DNA of 64,000 bases from Azadirachta indica (taxonomy: Eukaryota; Streptophyta; Magnoliopsida; Sapindales; Meliaceae), in assembly GCA_022749755.1 (NCBI GenBank), contig CM040440.1, positions 19,083,269 through 19,147,268 on the forward strand, in the 5' to 3' direction. Positions 1-12,386 of the stretch are shown one piece after another. How positions within the stretch are numbered: the first letter of the stretch is position 1; the number at the start of each line of letters is the position of its first letter. Below the pieces are notes generated by a model. That model was not told the DNA's origin. It made no database searches and saw only the letters and a list, made by a program, of their open reading frames with translations. The translations under genes were made by a program, and so were the position numbers.

Positions 1-3000
1 TTAGCTGACTCAACCCTAGAGTTTGAGATGACAGTATGGATTTGGGTCTTCTTGGTCCTGGTATTTAATACTATTCCTGCTTTGCTTAATTTTCTTTGTT
101 ATGTGTATGCCATGAAGAGCATCATTCTTCATTGTTTGAGGAATGTTTATGAGTAGGTTAATTTTACAATATTATCTTCTGCAGAGATTATCAGAGGTAA
201 TGGGAAACTCATTCCTCAAGTTGTCAAGCTTTGGGTTGAGCGGTATGAAAAAGATGCAAAACCTGCAATGGCTGAACTGTTGACAATGCTATTTGAGGTA
301 ATACAAAAACTTATGAGAAATACAACAAGGACCCCAAAAAAGAAATGAAGGAAGCCAAATATAACTGACTCATAAAATAGCTGATTGAAAGAATTTCCTT
401 GAACAAATGTAGAATGTTGAACTCGTTTGGGAAATTTTGACTCTGTTTCTTTTATTCTTTTGGATAGTAAAAGCAGCTCTCACGCCAGTTGAATACTTCA
501 AATTTTACATCACATGGAGCTAATGGAAATTTTATGTTTTTCCCAACTTGGGACAGGCATGTGGGGCTAAATATTATTTGCAGGGAGAGTCGCTGGATGA
601 GATAGATGTTGACGATGTCGTTGTTGCTCTTGTGAATCTTGCTAGAAGAGTATCCTGAACTTTCGCATTCATACATTTTCTTCTTTCCTTTTAACAAACT
701 CTTAATTAATTTTATCTCATTAGAAAACTATTATTTGATAGATTTGTCCTTAAATTCTTATCTAATAACCAAATATCCTATGTCTTCTAACCTTCATGTG
801 TCAAGTTCTTTCACCCATGCTTTTGCTTAACTCTTGTGGACTCTTAGGGGGAAGTTGAAGATTATCAGAGTTCGAAAAGAAAAGAATTCAAGAACTTTAA
901 AGATAATCTCGTTTCATTTTGGGACAACTTAGTTGTTGAGTGCCAAAATGGACCATTATTTGATAAGATTTTATTTGACAAGTGCATGGATTATATAATT
1001 GCTCTTTCATGGTTAGTACTCAACTGTTATAATGTTCCAAAATACTTACATTTATAAAGTTACTATAATACAAAATTTAACCTGGTTTCAACACTAAACA
1101 GCACTCCTCCCAGAGTGTATCGTCAAGTTGCTTCGTTGATGGGCCTCCAACTTGTAACATCCTATATATCTGTTGCAAAAATGCTTGGTGTTCAACGAGA
1201 AACTACTCAGAGACAGTTGAATGCTGAAAAGAAGAAACGAGTTGAGGGCCCTCGCGTGGAGTCACTAAATAAAAGGTTGTCGATGACGCATAAGAACATA
1301 ACTGACCTGGAGGATATGATGCGCAAAATATTCACTGGGTAAGACTCTGTTGACTATATTATTAACAAAGATGTAGAGAAGGAATATCATCTTTCAACTT
1401 ATCTTGTATGTTGCTTTTGAAGGTTATTTGTGCATCGATATCGAGACATTGATCCAAATATTAGAATGTCTTGCATACAGTCACTTGGAGCATGGATTTT
1501 GTCGTATCCTTCATTCTTCTTGCAGGATCTATACTTAAAGTATCTTGGCTGGACACTGAATGATAAAGTAATGTTTTTGAATTGAGTTTTAAATGTATAC
1601 TTCTTTCTGCTCATGCACTATAGAAATCTAACTTGCTTCCTTTATACTGCTGTGTTTGAAGAGTGCTACTGTTAGAAAAGCCTCTGTCCTTGCCTTACAA
1701 AATCTTTATGAGGTGGATGATAATGTGCCAACTCTTGGTCTATTTACTGAAAGATTTTCCAATCGAATGATTGAACTTGCTGATGATATTGATGTTTCAG
1801 TGGCTGTATGTGCCATAGGACTTGTGAAACAATTACTAAGGTAAGTCCTTAAAGATTTTTCCCAATCTTAATTATTTCAATTGCTGAATGTCTGTGCTAT
1901 AGCTTGAGCATTGAAAATGGTTCCTACGCTGACTTTCAGACATCAACTTCTTCCTGATGATGACTTGGGTCCGCTATATGATTTGCTTATTGATGATCCA
2001 CCAGAAATTAGACGTGCCATCGGGGAACTAGTGTATGATCAAATGATTGCTCAAAAATTTAATACCTCCCAATCTGGTTCAAAAGGTTCTCATTCTTCTT
2101 AGAGCACAATCTTACAGTATTGTCATAGTAATTATGTTCAATAAAGCACTCATATCCTGTGACAATATCCTTTTCAGGCAAGGACAGTGACTCTTCTGTG
2201 GTCCACCTGGGCAGGATGTTGCAAATATTAAGGGAGTTTTCAGCAGATCCTATTCTAAGTATTTATGTTATTGATGATGTATGGGAGTACATGAAGGCCA
2301 TGAAGGTATGTTATGACTTAGGGAAACATAGAATTGTACTGGGGTTCGTGGGAAGGAAAGGTGGGTCCTGCCTAACCTGGCCACCAGGTTGCATTGAGCT
2401 TTGTTTTGAATTTGCAAAACTATTATTTGAGCGAAGGTTGGATGTAATGTACTATTACCTCTAGCACAGCCAACCTGGTGTAGTTGATTCACATGATATT
2501 GATGAGATCAATTGTTATCCAAGATTGGGTTAAGCTGTATTATGGGCAACTTTTTAGCAATAAAAATTGGGTTTAGCTACCATCCAACCAGATGCGTCCT
2601 GCACTGGTTGTGTTATCTCTGATAGCTTGCTACCTATGAATTTCTAACACCATTTGCAGAAAAAACTGCATTGCAGTAGTTCTTTAATTGTCAAATAGAA
2701 ATACTAAAAGTATGGAAGGTCAGAATTAGATGGCTCAGTGATTTCTGCTTTAAGAATGTTTTGTTGATTAATACAAAAATTCATATTTCACTTCCAGGAT
2801 TGGAAATGTATAATCTCCATGCTCTTGGACGAGAATCCAATGATTGAACTTAATGATGATGATGGAACAAACTTGATTAGACTTCTCTTTGCATCTGTCA
2901 GAAAGGCTGTTGGAGAGCGGATTGTTCCTGCTTCTGATAACCGAAAGCAATATTACAATAAAGCTCAAAAAGTGTGTAATTTCTTAGTTTTACTACCTTT

Positions 3001-6000
3001 TTTCTGTTTTCATCTAATAAAATATTGATTTACAGTATAACATTTCTTCGTATTGTTAGTTTCATCACTAGTTTTTTTTTTTTTTTTATATGCAAAAGTG
3101 TTTTGAGTGGAAGATTATATCCAAAACTGTGCATATGATTGTGGGGATTGGCATAACTAGAGTGGTGTTGCTTTTAGAAAAATGGTTCACGGCTTGCTTT
3201 TCCAGTTGATCTGGGATTATTGTTTATACGTGAATATTTATAAGCAAACTATGTTTATGGAGTTGATGTTGAATAATTGTATGTGTATAGAATCACGTTG
3301 AGTTGAAAATGTTAGTCTGGGTCATCAGGTCATGATGCCATGCTTCTATATATTTTAATCTCAGATATGCTTTGTAGAAATTTTCCATTCTGTGTGTACG
3401 TATACCAATAAATTGTCTTCAAAGAAAATTACTTTTCTTGCCACTTTACATAATACTAATTTTAAATTATGCTTAAATCTTCAGGAAGTATTTGAAAACA
3501 ACAGACGGGACATAACGGTTGCCATGATGAAGAACTATCCTCTTCTATTAAGCAAATTTATGGCTGACAAGGTGAAAATCCCGTCATTGGTTGAGATTAT
3601 CATACATATGAATCTTGAGCTTTATTCCCTAAAGAGACAAGAGCAGGTGGGTGGGAGAATTTTTTGCCAACTTAAGTTATTAGATGCTATTTACAACCTT
3701 GTTCATCTTGAGTGCTGATTAGGTTGTCTTTTCAGAATTTTAAAACTGTCCTTCAGCTTATCAAAGATGCATTTTTTAAACATGGTGAAAAGGAGGCACT
3801 AAGATCTTGTGTAAAAGCTATTAAGTTTTGTTCCACTAAGAGTCAAGGAGAGTTGCGAGATTTTGCCCGCAATAAATTAAAGGGTGTTGAAGATGAGCTG
3901 ATTGCTAAGCTTAAATCTGCAATTAAAGCAGTATTGGTAAGCTCCACCTTGACTACTTTAATTGAATGTGGGCCAGATAAACGAAATGTGACATACTGCA
4001 TATTTGCAGGGTGGCGATGATGAATACTCCCTTCTAGTAAATTTGAAAAGGTTATATGAGCTTCAGCTGTCAAAGACTGTGCCAATTGAAAACTTGTATG
4101 ACGATTTTGCCATGATTCTCCGTACTTTCAGGAATTTGGATAATGAGGTCTGAAAAATAAAGCTGTGTTAAAATATTCTTGCATTTCCTTTACTCTTCAT
4201 TTCATTTGTTCATACATGTTGCACTGATTCAGGTGGTCAGTTTTCTGCTCCTCAATATGTATTTGCATACTGCGTGGTCTCTGCAAGCCATTATAGATTC
4301 TGAAACTGTCTCTGAATCTTCTTTAGCATCTATCCTGATGAAACGCAATACCTTGTTGGAGGAACTTGATTACTTTCTTAATATCCCTTCTGATGTTGAA
4401 GAAGGGAATAAAGTTGGAAATCAGCTGGCTTGCAGAGTAAGCAGTTTTTACCCTGATACATGGATTTCAGCTTCAAGAATTCTGTCGATAAGTTCTTTAC
4501 TGAGTTCTTCAGCATTTGATTTAATGATGTCTATGATGTATGTCAGGTTTGTACTATACTTGTGGAAATGTGGTGTTTATTTAGAATGACAAGTTTTTCT
4601 TCAACAAAGCTGGAAAAGTTAGGATATTGTCCAGATACCCCTGTTATTCAAAAGTTCTGGAAACTTTGTGAACAACAGCTCAATATCCCAGGTTAGTTCT
4701 TTATTTCTACTGTGGTGCTATGCTTGAGTGTTAGACTGCTTAACTAATTTCATTCATCCAAGTGAAAAATGTATTAACTATGTTCTAGAAAGTTCATACC
4801 TTGATGAAGCCTGATTGACTGATTAGCCCTTAAATTTCATGTTGAAAGCTCATTTGGAATTATTTTAAAAAATTATACATCATTGTTCCAATGTGTCACA
4901 GATGAGACAGAAGATGAAGACATGAACAGAGAGTATGTTGAAGAGACAAATAGAGATGCTGTCATGATTGCTGCTGCAAAGTTGATTGCAACTGATACAG
5001 TACCTAAGGTGAAAAGCAAGAAATTGTTAATATTGTAGCCAGGCAGAAATATCTTGGAAAAATTTTTCATTTGGAGTTACTGTGATTACCCAAACTATTT
5101 GAGGCAGGGGTTTCCCTCGCTACCCCCCCTCCGCTTCTTCTTCTATGTGGGAGACTAGGATACTTTTCTGTAATCTGTTGGCTCGTGGTTTGCTATTTCT
5201 CGCATTGGGGCTATTTATTTGCTATATCTTTTGTTTGAATTTTCTCTAGGGATATGTACTTATATGTTGTGATTGTGAATGCAGGACTATCTTGGTCCAG
5301 AGATCATTTCTCATTTTGTGATGCATGGAACAAATGTTGCAGAGATTGTCAAGCATCTTATTACTGTGCTGAAGAAAAAAGATGATGATATCTCGAATAT
5401 CTTTTTAGAAGCAATGAAAAGGGTTGAGTTTTATCTATTGCCTTTTAACATGCTAATTTACATGTCACATTTATTTGCTTATTTTATATACATAATCAAG
5501 GTTACAACATTGCAAAACTGAATGCAATTTAGTTCTTATTCATATAACTATTTTGACCTTGTTGTTTGATCACCTTCCAAATGTTCTTTTTCGTAAGATT
5601 TTCTCTATTTTGTTGTACAATAATTGTTTCATTATTTGAGGATAATTAAGAGGGATCTTTACCAGATAAGAAAATTTAGTTTAGATTTACCTCTTTAGAT
5701 TCACATATTGATAAGAACCTATCATGGAAATTGTTGTCAGAGCACACAATTTACCGTTAATATCTTCTGTCTTGCATTTTGGTATGTCTCTGGGTTTAAA
5801 TTTTTGACTGATAAATTTTGCCTCATTTGGATCTAAATAGGCCTACCATCGGCATACAGTGGGGCTTTCCAGAACCGATGATAAGTCCTTGGCAGAGAAG
5901 TCTTTTGTAGAATGTAAGGAGCTGTCTGCCCGACTTTCAGGAACATTTATGGGTGCTGCAAGGAACAAGCACAGATCAGAGATATTAAAAATTGTCAAGG

Positions 6001-7510
6001 AAGGTATCGAATTTGCATTTGTAGATGTGCCAAGACAGCTCTCTTTTCTGGAAGGTGCTGTGCTTCATTTTGTCTCCAAACTTCCTACGCCTGATATCCT
6101 GGATATGTAAGAGCTCTTCTGATATGATCATTCAGAAATATCATAAGTTGTATATTAAATAGGTGACTCATTTTGTTGTTCAACCCTGGTGCATCATTTG
6201 ATATTTACTTAACGTGCTCGTAGTCTAAAAGATGTCCAAAAGCGAACAGAAAATGTGAACACAGATGAAGATCCCAGTGGGTGGCGTCCGTTTAACTCAT
6301 TTGTTGATATTTTACATGAGAAATATGCAAAGAATGAAGGACTTCAAGGTAACACTGTTTTCTTCTGTTTAGTCTCTAATTTTTGTGGATCTGAAGTGAG
6401 AAGTTCGATGACTTGTTTGGATTCCTCTTGGGGCTTTATCGTCAACCACTGTATTTTCTCACTTTCTTAAGATTCAAATGCCAGTCATTTTGTTCCATTC
6501 TTTTACGTTTCTTTCATTATCTTCTAAAGACTAGCAAGTAAACGGTTCCTTTGCGTTCGGTGGTGGTCAAAATTGATTATATTTGAAGTAGCAGTGTAGG
6601 AGATGATACAGCACTCTTGGCAATGCTACCCATAATGTATAAAACTATCTTAAATGGCAGTTTCTGCATCTGATGGCTGGAGCTAAACATGTTCAGAAAA
6701 AAGTTTAGCCTTTCAGTGGTTTCATTAGCACAAGAACAATGTGCTGCCTGTGGTTGAAACTTGCTTATCTTCAGCCCATCTTCACAACACATCCTTTTCA
6801 TTTATTGGTCAGGTCATCATCAAACTGGTCCCTATTCTTTAAGACTATTGGATAGCTTAAATGGTTAAACTGTTGCAGATGAGAAAGAAGGTCTTGTAAG
6901 ACGTAGAGGACGTCCACGGAAGCGGCGTAATATTGAGGGAAAGAGACTGTTTGATGATCACAGTTCAAGTGAAGAAGAAGATTCAGTCAGTGGTTCAGAC
7001 CAAGAAGTTGCTCAAGATGAAGAAGAGAAGCAAGATGAGGAGGAAGAGGATGATGCTCCTCTGATACACTCCCTTAGGTCATCAGCCAAATTGAGATCAT
7101 TGAGAGTGTCACGAGAGGAAAACAGAGTCCAGACAAAGACAGGAACTTCTGGAAAAACATCAGGTATGAAATGCGTGTATTCTTTGCCTGGAATGACTAG
7201 AATTTCAGTATTTTGTTTGGGAAATGTCTATAGAATTTTACAGGCAGTGTGTGGTATGCATCTGCATGGCTCTAAAAAAGGATTCATACTCGTTCAGAAA
7301 TATGCAAATCCACTCAGCTTAAGTTTTATCATGCATTATAAGTGACGCTTTCGTTTCAAGTGGTGCTCATCACCAACAAATTAGATGAAATTATTGTATT
7401 CTTGGGAGATACCCTATGGATGTAAACTAAACAATCTCTAAATGACAGTTCAAATTGGAAATTCATTTGGTGATGTCTTCTCTAAATGCAATGTAGGGTC
7501 TCTGGTGTGA
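1..7510 (+). CDS. SCC3: Cohesin subunit SCC3 (STAG/SA family), 5'-truncated by window edge
   Basis: SCC3 is the HEAT-repeat subunit of the cohesin ring that holds sister chromatids together in mitosis and meiosis. I rebuilt 20 exons by matching splice sites to the plant SCC3 family: 185-297, 557-649, 848-1011, 1102-1338, 1423-1567, 1662-1840, 1940-2085, 2178-2305, 2798-2971, 3485-3646, 3736-3936, 4010-4147, 4233-4436, 4547-4691, 4902-5008, 5285-5422, 5841-6106, 6224-6348, 6879-7163, 7497-7510. Reading frame is kept through every junction, ending in TGA at 7508-7510. The first exons carry the STAG region ([20 protein letters not shown]) and the stretch from 1102 to 2085 the stromalin-conservative region ([20 protein letters not shown]). 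The last long exon encodes a basic [10 protein letters not shown] patch followed by a very acidic tail, usual for the family. Bases 1-184 are intron; the true N-terminus lies left of the window. The final 14-nt exon is inferred only from frame and an AG acceptor, so the last few residues are less sure. Confidence 0.95.
650..847 (+). other. Candidate U12-type (minor spliceosome) intron in SCC3
   Basis: This intron begins GTATCCTGA, close to the minor-class donor consensus (A/G)TATCCTTT. It has TTGCTTAAC at 823-831, one mismatch from the branch-site consensus TTCCTTAAC, about 17 nt before the acceptor AG at 846-847. That spacing suits U12 introns. It joins AGA|GGG in frame. The other SCC3 introns have ordinary GTAAGT-like donors. 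Confidence 0.55.
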
Positions 7511-10500
7511 AACTTCCTAAGCTAGTGAATGAATACCAAAAAGCCTTATATGGCCACTTAGTGGGACGACCATCTCTTCAATTATATGATAACATGGTGC
7601 AACTCACGCTGGGAACCAAAGCCCAAAAATTACACCTTTATTTTTATACTTTTCTTCTGCTAAGCCTTTTATCTGAACCCTGTTCTTGTGATCACTGCTT
7701 GACAAATTGAAAAGGGCCTTATTAGTGGTTATTTATTGATAAAAATGATTGCTTCTTGTTGCGTAGATAATTGACGTTCTGTTCAGATGTTTCAATATCC
7801 TTTGATAATTGGAAATAAAAATGCTGTTTGCGCTGCAATTTGACCCTTTTGAGTAGGCATGGTTTCCCAAAAGGTTTTGTTTTCACTTTTGTTTGTAGAT
7901 ATTGTATTAGGTATGTGCTGGTAAAGTTTAATATGGTAATTGTTGGAAAAGTTCAATTTTTGTATGTTGTATGAGCACCTGACTTTTCATTTTTCCACTG
8001 TGCAGGGGCATCCAGCTAGCAATGTTAATTATCTGCAACGTTGTATGTATTATTAGGACACAATGTAGGTATAGTTCATAAGCGGTGAGTATGGTTTTGG
8101 AACAACTTTGTGCATCTTTTGTACATGTATCTTCTTCACACCAGCAGAATCTTTGAGTTGTAAGTGTGTTAATGATGCTGTAGTTCATGCAAGGCTTTGT
8201 CTCTCTTCGTAATTTTTGGCTAGGCTCACTGAAGAATCATGATACCAGTCTAAGGGCGGGGAATCACACATTATTTTATTTAATTTAACATCTTGTTAAA
8301 CACTTTTGTGGCCGGTGGGGCTTTGGAAGCCGGCAATTTGGCACAAATTGCAGCTGTAAAATGGAGAATTTTTCTGATCAGTGAAGCAGCGCGTGGTTAA
8401 ATCTGGCCAAACAAACTTATTTTGGCCGAAGTAGTAGGTTCCATAGTTTTTAAGCGGAGGGATTTTCTTCGAACGACGGTCTCTGTAGAACATGTTCTAT
8501 TTTGCGTCATAACAGTCAGCATCTCTTGTTAGCTTACGCTGCGGTGGGTTTGGAAAGTTTACTAACTTGGATAATTTAAAGAGAACAAAAGTGGGGGATG
8601 ACAGTCTAGCTATAATAACACGGGAAATCCAAAGTGAAATAAGAATATTTAATAACTGATTAAATTGTAGCTACAATATTCTATAAACACTAGTCAAATG
8701 CGATTCCATATCTGTACATTGGATCCAATCGTTAAGAAATTCTTGCGAAATTTTAAGGTGGCGCTACGTTTCAGAACTTACAAGTTTTATGCTTTTTATT
8801 AGAATTATGTCAGGTTGGATAAAAGTGCTCAATCCATTTGAATCGAGTCAAATCAAATTTGTTCGGTTTGATTCAATTTCAAAGCAATTTCAATTTTAAT
8901 CAGTTTTTAAACAGTCGTTGGGTTCAAATTTGGTTAAAATCGAATTCGAATGTGAAATTTCATATAAATAATTAAAAATTTTATAATTTTTAATAAAAAT
9001 TTATAAAAAAAAATAAAGAAAATATTATAAATTAAAAATTATTTATTTTTTATAATTAACATATAGATTATAGATTTGTATGAAATTTAAAAAAATAATA
9101 CTAAAACTCGAAATTGAATTGCAACCAAATTACAATCCAGAAATCAAACTTGGAATTAAATTGACACGTATTAATTCGAATCGGTTCAACTTCATAATTT
9201 ATATATTTTAAGCTCAGTTTGATTTTTATTTTTATAAAAATTGAACTAAAGTTAATTTTACCTATCCTGAAGATTATGGTTTGTGCAATCCTTCTCGTTA
9301 CGAGAAAACATTCTGATTATTTTGTTTAGGTTACACTTGTGAGAAGACAAATTGATTATGCTCTTCTTGATTTATGAATCTTAATGTTTCCAACATAATT
9401 GAAATTAAACCCATCTAATGTAGTACTCGATAGAATATTAAGTTATTTGATTAACTAGGGCCATGAAAACATAGCTCTCCTTGTCTTCTTCGTACCTAGT
9501 TCTCTATTTTATTTTATTTCCATTCCTTAAATCCATGATTCAAGTTCCGATTGTAAATACTATACACAATGCTGCTTACAAGCTCCATCAGTGATTAACG
9601 TGCACATGCGTTTTCAATTCCCACCCTTCGCAGCAGTACTTCATAATTTCCAGTTATACCATCAATATGATATCTTTTGAATACCCTAATCATCAAATAT
9701 TTCTTTCTGCAGGTCTAAATTCTAAAATCTTTAATTTGAAAACTGTCCTACATCAAAAAGTGTCTTCAAAGATAAGTCACTTCCATCATAAAAACTAACA
9801 TATCATATATTATCATGACTCTAATGATAACATACCTAACAAATCAAGTCCCAAGAAAAAAATACATATGGGATCTTAACAAGGGAGATTGGAAAATATG
9901 GCAAACATTTGCACATGACTTTTAGCAATCATCTACCCTTCCCTCCCCTTTTCTCTTTCTCATGTTTGCCTCTGTAGAACACCAACAGTAATGTTACTCA
10001 AAATCTTTAGCTCTTAATCTGTTAGGTTTATGAAATTTAATCTCTAAATATTCAAATTGACAAGAGCAGCCTTGCAATAAATGGTCAGGTAGCAAATATA
10101 GCAAAAACTATCCCCTGTTATATATACTAATCTGCATTTAACTGTAAGATATATGCACCACTTATCTAGTCTCTAGGCCTAGATATCAACCACATGCTCT
10201 TGCAACCTAGTATTCAGCACAAGGGAGGATGCCAGCCCTGTATTTGTTTCAAAGTCACTGTGTATGCAATCAAGGACAAAATAGAGATAAATGCAAGGGA
10301 AAGAATCACAATTGTGTTACTCAATGATCATATAAGAGACAGAGCTACATTCACACAATATATGACAAAAGTATGTTTCATATTCTTACTAGACCTTTCT
10401 TACCCCAATAGCATTAATTCCATTCAATCTTAAATACCTGAGCTAGTTTTTCATTAAACCAAATTGCAAAACTTCCAACATCGTGAACCCAAAAAATAAT

Positions 10501-10557
10501 CTGAAGCTGGTGAATAAGTCACAAAAAAGTACCTGATAAAACAGAAAAGCTATTAAA
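7511..10557. other. 3' UTR of SCC3 and intergenic DNA between convergent genes
   Basis: About 300-400 bases after the SCC3 stop look like 3' UTR, with an AATAAA-like signal near 7813. From 8280 to 8560 is a stretch of more balanced base composition with no convincing gene. From about 8820 to 9260 is very AT-rich DNA with GTTCGGTTTGATTCAATT-type words on the left and similar reversed words on the right, suggesting a decayed fold-back element. I see no coding gene. Confidence 0.5.
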
Positions 10558-12201
10558 TCATCTTCTTCCTGCAATTCTCAATAAAGGAGAGATTATACCC
10601 TGTATCTCTTGCAAGGACTGCTGTATCCTTATCTCTTCCTCAACTGACCTCTTAAGATTTCTGATATGACCCTTCAGAGCATCACAAGTTCTAATATCTT
10701 CAGCCCGCATCTCAAGAACCTTCTTCATCAAACCCATCAACAACCCTGAGTATCTTGGAACTGTCAAGTGCTTCTGCACGAAACTCAGCAGCAACCCAAG
10801 CTCCTCCTTATCCAAATTTGATACACATTTCAGCAACTTCCTCCTCGCCACTAACTCCTCCATCACAGCCACCACATGTTCTGGATTCTTACCACTTAAC
10901 ACAGACACCAGAGCTTCCTTATGCCTAAACTTCTTCAACAGCTTATCATGCTCTTCCAATTTTAACTTCTTTGGTCTCACAATCAAATAATCCCCTTCAC
11001 TTGGCTTCTCACTCTGCCCTCTTTGAAAATATCTGAAATAAGTAGGCCTCAAGACTGGCCTTTGAGGCTCCTCTACTCCCCCTAAACTCCAAAAATCTAC
11101 TATACCACCCTCAACATTTTCCTTCTTCTTCCTCCTCCCAGCAAATATAGTCCCATTTGATGAACCAATAACTCTAGTCATACAATCCGGTGAGAAGGCA
11201 ACTGACATAAGAGGAGCCGGAAACCTCATTGAATGAGTAATCTTCATTTTCTTATAATCAAAAACCTTCATATACCCATCCAGCGCTACACTTAAAATCC
11301 TATACTGCATTGACTCCTCTCCACTCTCATTCCCAACTCTCCCCACGCAAATTGATGTGACAGTCTTATTATGACTCTCCATTGAATGCACCATCTTTCC
11401 GCCTCCAAGCAAATCCCAAATCTTCACAGTATTTCCACCGGCTGTTGCAATCAATCCACCAGACGGCAAAAAAATAACATCTTCTATTGGTTTCCCATGA
11501 TTCACTTCCATCACTGACTTTGAATTATCAACTCTCACGTCCCATAATTTCACAGTATGATCATAAGAACCTGTAACAAACATATCCCCATTTACGGGAG
11601 AACAGTCTCCACATCTAACGTAATCCTTATGTCCGAACAAATCCAAAACTACACTCTCCCCAGCAACATCCCAATATTTAACAATACCATCGTCACCACC
11701 AGACACTAAATGTAACTTATCAAGAGATGGATACTTAACAAAACGCACTGGACGGGCGTGAGATTTTAAACGACGAAGTGGGGTCCGCGTTTTAACGTCG
11801 AAGACTTGGATAAGTCCGGAGAGATCGGATGCGCCGAGTAGGGAGCCGTCGTAACGGAATGAAGAGCAGGAAACGACATCTTTGAAGGAGGAGATGACGG
11901 ATTGCTGTGAGAGCGTCTGTGAGGAGAAGAGAGTGAGAGACGCTGAGTGGGCGGCGGCGAATAGATAAGGTGGAGTCTCAGAGAAGGAGATAGAATTGAT
12001 TGAGGATACGAGGTTCGGTATTTGGTGCGGTTTGAACGAGGACCAGTACTTAGATTCTGGGGTTTGTGAAAGTGTTCTGGCTTTCGGTTTTAGTTTAGGT
12101 TTTACTGGAAAAGTTTTCGCTACTGTTGTTTTGGGTTCGATGTCTTCCGCCATTGCCATTGAAGCTGCTGATGATGATGCAACTGAAGTTTTGATTGCCA
12201 T
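10558..12201 (-). CDS. UTP15: U3 snoRNA-associated protein UTP15 / SLOW WALKER1, WD40 protein
   Basis: A single open frame of 547 residues with no introns. UTP15 is a nucleolar component of the t-UTP part of the small-subunit processome and is needed for 18S pre-rRNA transcription and processing; the Arabidopsis form is SLOW WALKER1, required for gametophyte growth. Residues about 65-360 hold WD40 repeats, with clear blades such as VSGGDDGIVKYWD and VTGSYDHTVKLWD. Residues about 395-540 are the helical UTP15 C-terminal domain (YFRYFQRGQSEKPSEGDYLI, then HKEALVSVLSGKNPEHVVAV). Start: the first Met opens the family-length protein; Met15 or Met17 are possible alternatives. The gene is convergent with SCC3. 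On the coding strand just upstream (about 12225-12255) is an ACCCTAATCC telo-box-like word, common in promoters of plant ribosome-biogenesis genes. Confidence 0.95.
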   Translation of the reverse strand: MAIKTSVASSSAASMAMAEDIEPKTTVAKTFPVKPKLKPKARTLSQTPESKYWSSFKPHQIPNLVSSINSISFSETPPYLFAAAHSASLTLFSSQTLSQQSVISSFKDVVSCSSFRYDGSLLGASDLSGLIQVFDVKTRTPLRRLKSHARPVRFVKYPSLDKLHLVSGGDDGIVKYWDVAGESVVLDLFGHKDYVRCGDCSPVNGDMFVTGSYDHTVKLWDVRVDNSKSVMEVNHGKPIEDVIFLPSGGLIATAGGNTVKIWDLLGGGKMVHSMESHNKTVTSICVGRVGNESGEESMQYRILSVALDGYMKVFDYKKMKITHSMRFPAPLMSVAFSPDCMTRVIGSSNGTIFAGRRKKKENVEGGIVDFWSLGGVEEPQRPVLRPTYFRYFQRGQSEKPSEGDYLIVRPKKLKLEEHDKLLKKFRHKEALVSVLSGKNPEHVVAVMEELVARRKLLKCVSNLDKEELGLLLSFVQKHLTVPRYSGLLMGLMKKVLEMRAEDIRTCDALKGHIRNLKRSVEEEIRIQQSLQEIQGIISPLLRIAGRR

Positions 12202-12376
12202 TTGTACGCGAGAAAGAAGAAGAAGATGTGGATTAGGGTTCTGGGTTTTTTTCTTTTCTTCTTAAAAATAACACAGTTTATTACTCATTTATTTGGAAAT
12301 AGCCATTTTAGACACTCAAGTAATTGTAGCATATTTCATTGTTGATCTGACCAAAATACCATTGCTATATCCTACA

Positions 12377-12386
12377 ATATTATAAA
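12377..12386. repeat. Target-site duplication, left copy (ATATTATAAA)
   Basis: Exact direct repeat of 13543-13552, immediately outside the inverted repeats of the 1156-bp element. Confidence 0.85.

Noticed and set aside
4441..4589. Continuation of an SCC3 open frame past 4436
   Set aside because: This reading is intron: the family sequence ends at the GTAAGC donor and resumes after the acceptor at 4546 in another frame (GTTTGTACTATACTTGTGG).
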